Assembly: GCA_002366635.1 (NCBI GenBank)
Contig: DFBN01000025.1
Location: forward strand, 5,584 to 16,987
Direction of reading: 5' to 3'
Length of the DNA stretch: 11,404 nucleotides
Origin: Caldifarciminota bacterium UBA3079
GTDB taxonomy: Bacteria > Hydrothermota > Tepidihabitantia > Tepidihabitantales > Tepidihabitantaceae
The notes under the pieces were generated by a model. It worked only from the letters and a program-made list of their open reading frames with translations. It did not search any database and had not been told where the DNA came from. Shown in pieces: positions 7,018 to 11,404 of this stretch. The position numbers were made by a program, and so were the translations under genes. Each line of letters starts with the position of its first letter. Positions within the stretch are counted from its first letter, which is position 1.

Positions 7018-7922
7018 TTGGTATTACAATGGGCGACCCGGCCGGCATCGGGCCGGAAGTCATACTCAAATCGCTCAGGGGTGTTTCTTTTCGGCAAATC
7101 CGACTCATCGGTTCAAGGCGAGTCTTTGAGCAGGAACAAGCAAGGCTTGGGACCAAATTCAACCTCGACAAACTCATTGACGATGTAGTTGGAAAGCCTG
7201 GGAGATACTCAATGGGCGAAGTGCAGAAACGGTGCGGACAGGCTGCACTGAAAAGCCTTGATGCCGGTATCGAGTTACTCAAACACAGGAAACTGGCTGC
7301 GCTGGTAACCGCACCGGTATCAAAACAGGCATTGCGACTGGCCGGATTTCGCTGGCCCGGCCAGACCGAATTACTCGCGCACCGGCTCGGCGCAAAGAAA
7401 TACGCAATGTTGGCTTACACGCGGAAATTCAAAGCAGTACTCGTGACAACGCATTTGCCTCTCAGATATACATCCAGATATATCAATGCCTCGGCAATAG
7501 CAGAGAAGGCAGCCCTTATCGGAGAATTCCTGAAACGGCAAGGCATCAAAAACCCAAGGGTCGGTATCATGGCATACAACCCTCACGGATTTGAATTCAG
7601 CGTTGGTGAAGAGAAAAGGATTCAAGACGGAATCAGGCGAGCGCGACGCAAAGGCATCAATGCGACCGGTCCGATTCCATCCGATGCGCTCTTTGCCCGG
7701 TTGAGTGAGTTTGACGGTTTTGTAGCGATGTACCATGACCAGGCGATGATTCCTGCAAAGATATATGGTATCAAGTCCGGTGGTGTAAATGTTACTCTTG
7801 GTTTAGGCCGAATCCGAACATCGCCTTTGCACGGCGTGGCATTTGACATCGCAGGTAAGGATAAAGCATCGGCCCTCTCAATGCAGGCTGCAATCCGGCT
7901 CGCCCAGAAGTTGGTTCGATAA
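7014..7922 (+). CDS. pdxA: 4-hydroxythreonine-4-phosphate dehydrogenase (PdxA family)
   Basis: The product is 302 residues from ATG 7014, somewhat shorter than the roughly 330 of E. coli PdxA. PdxA oxidises 4-phosphooxy-threonine with NAD in the DXP-dependent route to pyridoxal phosphate, in the cytosol. Signatures: N-terminal MGDPAGIGPEV (6-16), VTAPVSKQAL (98-107), GQTELLAHRLG (116-126), TTHLPL with H147, AYNPHGFEF with H191, AMYHDQ with H241, and VNVTLGLGRIRTSPLHGVAFDIAGK with H273. The three metal-binding histidines are present. The usual NPHAGE stretch reads NPHGFE and the following loop is short, so a relative acting on another phosphorylated hydroxy-acid (PdxA2-like) is possible. An in-frame ATG at 6930 would add 28 residues without homology inside the GT4 gene; the ATGA overlap at 7014 and the family N-terminus decide the start. 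There is no T-run terminator on this strand after TAA 7920-7922. Confidence 0.9.
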   Translation: MIGITMGDPAGIGPEVILKSLRGVSFRQIRLIGSRRVFEQEQARLGTKFNLDKLIDDVVGKPGRYSMGEVQKRCGQAALKSLDAGIELLKHRKLAALVTAPVSKQALRLAGFRWPGQTELLAHRLGAKKYAMLAYTRKFKAVLVTTHLPLRYTSRYINASAIAEKAALIGEFLKRQGIKNPRVGIMAYNPHGFEFSVGEEKRIQDGIRRARRKGINATGPIPSDALFARLSEFDGFVAMYHDQAMIPAKIYGIKSGGVNVTLGLGRIRTSPLHGVAFDIAGKDKASALSMQAAIRLAQKLVR

Positions 7923-7928
7923 TTTCCT

Positions 7929-8075
7929 AAAAAATAAAAGGGGAGCGGTGGGGCTCGATCCGGATGGAAGTAGGGAGGCATTATAATCCGCAACGGGTAT
8001 TGCGGAGAGCCTGTTTTAGAGGAGGTTGAGATGCTCTTTTGCCACCCGAACCGCCCGCTCCCCAACCTCAAAACT
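7929..8075 (-). ncRNA. candidate small structured RNA, unidentified
   Basis: This 211-base gap between convergent pdxA and the TPR gene has no convincing protein gene but strong pairing. On the minus strand a terminal stem of 9 bp joins GGGGAGCGG (8063-8055) to CCGCTCCCC (7948-7940), immediately followed by a T-tract (TTTTATTTTTT, 7939-7929) like an intrinsic terminator. Inside are a perfect 7-bp hairpin TCCGCAA/TTGCGGA (8006-8000 with 7993-7987, loop of six) and a 4-bp AGGC/GCCT stem around it. A promoter with extended -10 lies at the right distance (8082-8109). Expected RNA length is about 145 bases. The overall plan (5'/3' stem, large inner bubble, apical hairpin) recalls 6S RNA, but no 6S, SRP, tmRNA or RNase P signature is recognised. 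The plus strand folds slightly better through two G-U pairs but lacks a T-tract, so the strand is inferred. Confidence 0.45.
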
Positions 8076-8081
8076 CACAGT

Positions 8082-8109
8082 AGTATAACAGAAACCTCTG
8101 GTTTGTAAA
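8082..8109 (-). promoter_or_regulatory. promoter for the candidate small RNA
   Basis: On the minus strand: TTTACA (8109-8104), 16 bases, then TATACT (8087-8082), preceded by TG one base upstream (TGTTATACT, an extended -10). Transcription would start near 8075, a dozen bases before the terminal stem of the candidate RNA. The promoter lies just after the TPR gene and its terminator-like hairpin, which suggests an independent transcription unit. Confidence 0.5.
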
Positions 8110-8121
8110 GATATAAATTCA

Positions 8122-8144
8122 CCGGTCTCAGATTCAGAGACCGG
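8122..8144 (-). terminator. hairpin at the end of the TPR gene
   Basis: CCGGTCTC and GAGACCGG form a perfect 8-bp GC-rich stem (8144-8137 with 8129-8122 on the minus strand) with a 7-base loop. The TGA stop codon of the TPR gene (8136-8134) sits in the loop, so the last two codons form part of the stem. The minus strand continues with an AT-rich stretch (TGAATTTATATCTTT) rather than a pure T-run, so termination may be partial. Confidence 0.55.
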
Positions 8145-9342
8145 CGTCGGCTCGGTCTTGGCCTGAGAATTTTGCCTGGTAGTTTTCCCAGGCCTCTTTG
8201 CGCACCAGTTCCATTTTCTGGATGATACCGTATGACTTTTTCTGCTGGCCCAGAAAGAGCAGGGAGTCTGCAAGTATGGTGTAGGCGGACTGGGCATTCG
8301 GATTGAGGTTGATTGCCCGGCGGGAGAATGCAGCGGCCAATTTGTAATCTTCGCTTTTGAAATAAAGCTTACCGAGCAGGGCCAGATTTTTGAAGTCGTC
8401 CGGTGCCAACTGGACGAGTCTTTTAGCCATTGTGATGGCTTCATCCAATCGGTTGGCATCCAGGTATGCGCGGCTCAGGCGGAGTAAGATATTCTGGTTA
8501 TTCGGGTTTTTCTTGAGCAGGCTTTGCAGGGCCGCTATCGCATCGATATGCATATTGAACTGTTCGAAAAATCCGCTTGTAAGAGACGGGTCATTCCCGA
8601 ATTTCTTCTTGATTTCCTGGTAGATGTCAAGCGAATCGTCAATGCGACCGAGCCGTCTCAGACAGTCGAGCAGATAGAAATATGCGGCCGGCCCACCAGG
8701 TTCTTCTTGTATCACCATGCCGAATTCAGAAGTCGCCTGTTCAATCAGGCCTTCATGGTAATAGTCACAGCCGAGGTGCTGGTGAGGATTTTCCAAGTCG
8801 GGGGCAAACTTTTTTGCCTTTTTGTATTCTGCCAGAGCTGCATCGAATTCACCATCAATTGAATAAAGGCTGCCGAGTGATATATGAATACGGGGATTGC
8901 CCGGGTCCAGCCTGAGTGCCTGGGTATATATATCTATGCCTTTTTCTTTGTCGCCTGAAAATTCGTAGAGGATGCCGAGGCCAATGCCCAGGTCCAAATC
9001 ATTTGGCAGTATACCGAGTGCCTTTTCAAAAAGGGCCTCGGCGCGCGAGAAATTGGACAGATAAAGGTAACGCACCGCTTCGCATGCAATTGTGTACGGA
9101 TGGTTGCGGTTCAGCTTCAATGCGTGGGAGCAGATGTTCTCAAGTTCTTGCTCTTGGGTATGCAGGAGGTCGCAGAGTGCGGTCAAGTAATGGGCGTGCA
9201 GGTTTTCAGGATTATATCTCAGCAGTTTTCTGAATAGCTCAAGCGCTTTTTCGTCGTCCTGATGGTAGAATGCGGTAAGCCCCTTTTTAAGGAATGACTC
9301 TTCTTGCTTGCCTTTTCTGCAATGCGACTGGGGATATTTCAT
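8134..9342 (-). CDS. tetratricopeptide-repeat protein (about ten TPRs)
   Basis: The product is 402 residues, almost entirely helical TPR units from about residue 15 to 385, without signal peptide or membrane helix, so it is probably cytosolic. Repeats are recognised by the W/L-G/A-Y-A-P spacing, for example ALELFRKLLRYNPENLHAHYLTAL, AEALFEKALGILPNDLDLGIGLG, GIDIYTQALRLDPGNPRIHISLG and DEAITMAKRLVQLAPDDFKNLALLG. No catalytic domain is fused, so it is a protein-protein interaction scaffold of unknown partner. It is divergent from the GT39-TPR gene across 84 bases containing two face-to-face promoters, which suggests joint regulation and perhaps a shared process. The ATG at 9342-9340 has no Shine-Dalgarno and lies 6 bases after a good -10 box. 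No specific family name is justified. Confidence 0.85.
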   Translation of the reverse strand: MKYPQSHCRKGKQEESFLKKGLTAFYHQDDEKALELFRKLLRYNPENLHAHYLTALCDLLHTQEQELENICSHALKLNRNHPYTIACEAVRYLYLSNFSRAEALFEKALGILPNDLDLGIGLGILYEFSGDKEKGIDIYTQALRLDPGNPRIHISLGSLYSIDGEFDAALAEYKKAKKFAPDLENPHQHLGCDYYHEGLIEQATSEFGMVIQEEPGGPAAYFYLLDCLRRLGRIDDSLDIYQEIKKKFGNDPSLTSGFFEQFNMHIDAIAALQSLLKKNPNNQNILLRLSRAYLDANRLDEAITMAKRLVQLAPDDFKNLALLGKLYFKSEDYKLAAAFSRRAINLNPNAQSAYTILADSLLFLGQQKKSYGIIQKMELVRKEAWENYQAKFSGQDRADAGL

Positions 9343-9348
9343 TATCCA

Positions 9349-9376
9349 ATTCTAACTCAAGTTTGTGTTTTGGCAA
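9349..9376 (-). promoter_or_regulatory. promoter of the TPR gene
   Basis: On the minus strand: TTGCCA (9376-9371), 16 bases, TAGAAT (9354-9349). Each box matches consensus in five of six positions. Six bases separate the -10 box from the ATG at 9342, so transcription is predicted to begin at the start codon itself. Confidence 0.5.
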
Positions 9377-9395
9377 TAGCGAAATACGACCCTGA

Positions 9396-9422
9396 TTGAC
9401 GACCGGTTATTTTTTGGATAAT
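9396..9422 (+). promoter_or_regulatory. promoter of the GT39-TPR gene
   Basis: TTGACG (9396-9401) is followed after 15 bases by GATAAT (9417-9422, five of six). The tandem start codons ATGATG (9427-9432) come 4 and 7 bases later, so any 5' leader would be nearly absent. The spacing is a little short. Confidence 0.4.
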
Positions 9423-9426
9423 AGAG

Positions 9427-11370
9427 ATGATGGGTCATAGACCTTCTTCGTCTGACGGTAAGTCGGCTGTTCTGGCGCTTGTTGCTGGTGCAGTGTTGCT
9501 CAGATTGTCTTATCTCATTGTGTATGCCCGGAGTCTGCCATTCACCCGGTATGTTATCGGGGATTCTGAGATATACCTGGATTGGGCAAACAAGATTACC
9601 AATGGACAGCTTTACGGATCTGGTGTGTTCTACCGTGCGCCGCTCTATGCTTATATCCTTGCTGGCACACTGAAACTTTCAGGTTCCCTGATTGCGGTTT
9701 ACCTGGTCCAGATGCTGGTCGGTATCATGACACTGTTGCTTGTTTATTATCTGAGCCGCAGCCTCAGTGGGCACAGAAGTGCGTTCGTTTCTCTTGTTTT
9801 GGCTGCCTTGGCCGGAATATTGCCTTTCTATGAAACAAAACTGGTATCAGCGACTTGGGCTGTGTTCTTCGTTGTGCTCGGATGCTACGTTGTGGTTACG
9901 GCATGGAACAGGCGAAACAGATGGTCCTGGTTCATCGGCGGCATTGTTTTCGGGTTTGGTGTCCTGACATGGCCGGGCGTCCTAGCTATCGTTCTGATGC
10001 TCATTATTTTCGGCCTGTTGGGCAGACAAAAAAAGGGGCATGTTCTGTTCATGGCAGCAGGCTGTTTCCTGGCTGTCCTACCGGTAACAGTGCGCAATTT
10101 TACCAAAGGGCATGATATTGTTTTAGTAAGTTCCAATAGCGGATTTACATTCTATCAGGGCAATAACCGCTTAGCAGTCGGGACCTTAGCGCAACCGCCC
10201 GAGGTTTACCAATTCCGGCAGAACGGAAGATACCTGACCAGCATTGCGGACCAGGAAAGATTTGGCCGGGAATATGCCGAAGGCAAGACTGGCAGGAAAT
10301 TACGGCCTTCTGAGGTATCCGGATTCTGGCTGGGTCGAGCGCTGGGCTGGATTACAAAACACCCTGGCAGATATGCGGTGCTCATGATGCGGAAACTGGT
10401 GCTTGCGCTCGCTGGTTATGAATCACCCTCCAATTACAATTACGGACTTGAGCTTTCTCTGGTATGGCCATTGCGTTTCATGTTCGTGCGATTCAGTATG
10501 CTATTGGCATTGGCGGCAATCGGGGTTTACTTCCGGCGCGACTTAGCCTGCATCCCGGTCTATGCTTCAATAACAGGTGGATTGGCGGTGCTTCTCCTGT
10601 TCTATGTGACGGCAAGATACCGGATACTGATGGTTCCGGGTTTGGCGATTATTGGTGGAGACGGCCTCCTCAAACTCATAAAGCGGATTCGCTCAAAACA
10701 TGGATGGTTACCGCCGGTCCTCATAGGCTTGGCCGTTTTCCTCATATCAAGACTGGGATTCACATTGCCTTTGCGCCGAGGCTCGGCATTGCTTCGTGCC
10801 AATGGGCAGCGGAATCTGGGCGAGATCTATCATTATCGTGCCCATGACCTGGGGCACGCTGAAAAGGCTTACCGGCAAGCCATCAGAATATATGAAACGA
10901 ATATCAACCCTCACAGCCTCCAGGAAAAGGTTGCACTTGCTGACCTGCGCACGCTGCTGAAAAAACTCTATGCGCAAAAACAGACCGGGAAAGCGGAACA
11001 GGCATTGGTCCGGGGAGACACAGCTAAAGCAATCGGTGAACTTAGGAACGCGCTCGAAAACGATTCCGGGATGAGACCTGCTTATTTGCTACTCGGGACT
11101 ATTTTGGGAACTCAAGGGAATGCACAACAGGCCGGAAAGGTATTTCAGGCCGCAACCAGGCACATTCCCGATGACCCGGTCATACTATATAACCTTGCAC
11201 TCGCGGCCCTCTCTGCCGGCGACTACGAAAAAGCGCTCACTACGGCAAGAAAAGTGCTTAAGATGGTTCCGTTACACCAATCGGCTCGGGAGATTGAAAA
11301 AAGGGCACTGGCAAAAAGGAACCGCGGTGCGCCTTTGTTTAAGGCGCACCACGATTGTAAATCCCCTTAG
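9427..11370 (+). CDS. membrane glycosyltransferase (GT39/PMT type) with C-terminal TPR domain
   Basis: The product is 647 residues. The N-terminal part (about 15-445) is a multi-spanning GT-C fold. After the first membrane helix comes an outward loop with the acidic motif GDSEIYLDWA, then VFYRAPLYAYILA and later VRNFTKGHDIVLVSSNSGFTFYQGNN, typical of bacterial GT39/PMT- and ArnT-like enzymes that use polyprenyl-phosphate-linked sugars on the periplasmic side. The C-terminal part (about 455-630) carries a TPR-like unit (AEKAYRQAIRIYETNINP) and two or three clear TPRs (AIGELRNALENDSGMRPAYLLLG, AGKVFQAATRHIPDDPVILYNLA, ALTTARKVLKMVP). It probably glycosylates a lipid or protein of the envelope, the TPRs recruiting acceptor or partner; the substrate is unknown. 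The start is ATG 9427 or the adjacent ATG 9430. The last 15 codons fall in inverted repeats. It is divergent from a TPR scaffold gene. Confidence 0.85.
   Translation: MMGHRPSSSDGKSAVLALVAGAVLLRLSYLIVYARSLPFTRYVIGDSEIYLDWANKITNGQLYGSGVFYRAPLYAYILAGTLKLSGSLIAVYLVQMLVGIMTLLLVYYLSRSLSGHRSAFVSLVLAALAGILPFYETKLVSATWAVFFVVLGCYVVVTAWNRRNRWSWFIGGIVFGFGVLTWPGVLAIVLMLIIFGLLGRQKKGHVLFMAAGCFLAVLPVTVRNFTKGHDIVLVSSNSGFTFYQGNNRLAVGTLAQPPEVYQFRQNGRYLTSIADQERFGREYAEGKTGRKLRPSEVSGFWLGRALGWITKHPGRYAVLMMRKLVLALAGYESPSNYNYGLELSLVWPLRFMFVRFSMLLALAAIGVYFRRDLACIPVYASITGGLAVLLLFYVTARYRILMVPGLAIIGGDGLLKLIKRIRSKHGWLPPVLIGLAVFLISRLGFTLPLRRGSALLRANGQRNLGEIYHYRAHDLGHAEKAYRQAIRIYETNINPHSLQEKVALADLRTLLKKLYAQKQTGKAEQALVRGDTAKAIGELRNALENDSGMRPAYLLLGTILGTQGNAQQAGKVFQAATRHIPDDPVILYNLALAALSAGDYEKALTTARKVLKMVPLHQSAREIEKRALAKRNRGAPLFKAHHDCKSP
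11326..11350. repeat. 10-bp perfect hairpin inside the 3' end of the GT39-TPR gene
   Basis: GGTGCGCCTT (11326-11335) and AAGGCGCACC (11341-11350) pair completely around a TGTTT loop. The hairpin lies in coding sequence a few codons before the stop, downstream of the TPR domain, and has no T-tract after it on the + strand. Confidence 0.6.
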
Positions 11371-11394
11371 AGAGTATCAATTAGAAAGGGGATT
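11360..11394. repeat. 9-bp inverted repeat across the GT39-TPR stop codon
   Basis: AATCCCCTT (11360-11368) and AAGGGGATT (11386-11394) are exact reverse complements with 17 bases between. The TAG stop (11368-11370) starts in the left arm. No T-run follows before the window ends at 11404, so a terminator role is uncertain; with the preceding hairpin it may be part of a repeat element that supplied the protein's C-terminus. Confidence 0.5.
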
Positions 11395-11404
11395 CAGGAG
11401 CGCG

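Larger units (their letters stand above)
9341..9422. repeat. 9-bp inverted repeat framing the divergent promoter region
   Basis: ATTATCCAA at 9341-9349 and TTGGATAAT at 9414-9422 are exact reverse complements. They lie at the two ends of the TPR/GT39 intergenic region and touch both translation starts: TTGGATAAT directly overlaps the TPR ATG on one side and serves as the -10 region of the GT39 gene on the other. It could be a pair of operator half-sites or duplicated promoter sequence. Confidence 0.35.

Noticed and set aside
7982..7987. Perfect TATAAT on the plus strand inside the candidate RNA
   Set aside because: No matching -35 at 15-19 bases; the surrounding ATTATAAT is self-complementary and lies in the internal loop of the apical stem, so it is not taken as a promoter.
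7940..8063. SRP RNA (4.5S) on the plus strand, suggested by CCGGATGGAAGTAG resembling CCGGAAGGAAGCAG
   Set aside because: The loop would be GGAT rather than GGAA, the motif is not at the apex of the fold, flanking helices do not fit, and promoter plus T-tract point to the other strand.
8031..8108. A 25-codon plus-strand ORF with GGAGG five bases upstream of ATG
   Set aside because: It lies within the structured region, its codons are dictated by the stem sequences, and no homology is recognised; the Shine-Dalgarno-like bases also take part in pairing.
8016..8459. 147-codon minus-strand frame overlapping the TPR gene's 3' end
   Set aside because: It is an alternate-frame shadow of the TPR gene running into the non-coding gap, with no domain or start signal.

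Overview
The window is bacterial chromosomal DNA with a slightly GC-rich composition by eye. It holds eight protein genes in five transcription blocks. The mix is BatD/BatE aerotolerance proteins, a PrsW-like protease, MgtE, PdxA, two envelope-type glycosyltransferases and abundant TPR domains. This fits a Gram-negative, FCB-like or uncultured candidate-phylum lineage (WOR-3-like is one guess), but nothing in the window fixes the phylum. There are no tRNA or rRNA genes, no CRISPR array and no transposase.

Layout. 1-2419 (+): the 3' part of batD and all of batE, overlapping by 4 bases; this is the tail of a Bat operon that starts outside the window. 2420-2505: a short spacer with a perfect Shine-Dalgarno sequence but no start codon after it, running into a ribokinase-like PfkB kinase (2506-3447, +). 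A PrsW-family membrane protease (3482-4246, -) converges on the kinase and diverges from the Mg2+ channel gene mgtE (4326-5714, +). 5736-5861: an intergenic palindromic element made of two inverted REP-like hairpins inside a 10-bp inverted repeat. 5890-7922 (+): a GT4 glycosyltransferase overlapping pdxA by ATGA. 7923-8133: no protein gene, but a probable small structured RNA on the - strand with its own promoter and a U-tract. 8134-9342 (-): a cytosolic protein of about ten TPRs. 9427-11370 (+): a divergent integral-membrane GT39/PMT-type glycosyltransferase with a C-terminal TPR domain, whose last codons lie in strong inverted repeats.

How the genes relate. BatD and BatE act together at the membrane. 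GT4, GT39-TPR and the TPR protein point to envelope or surface glycan assembly. PdxA (vitamin B6), MgtE (Mg2+ uptake) and the kinase are housekeeping functions. One recurring regulatory theme stands out: most genes that begin a transcription unit have a -10-like hexamer only 5-9 bases before the start codon and little or no Shine-Dalgarno sequence, which suggests frequent leaderless or near-leaderless mRNAs. The most unusual non-coding items are the REP doublet with compensating stem changes (5747-5818) and the candidate small RNA (about 7929-8075, minus strand).
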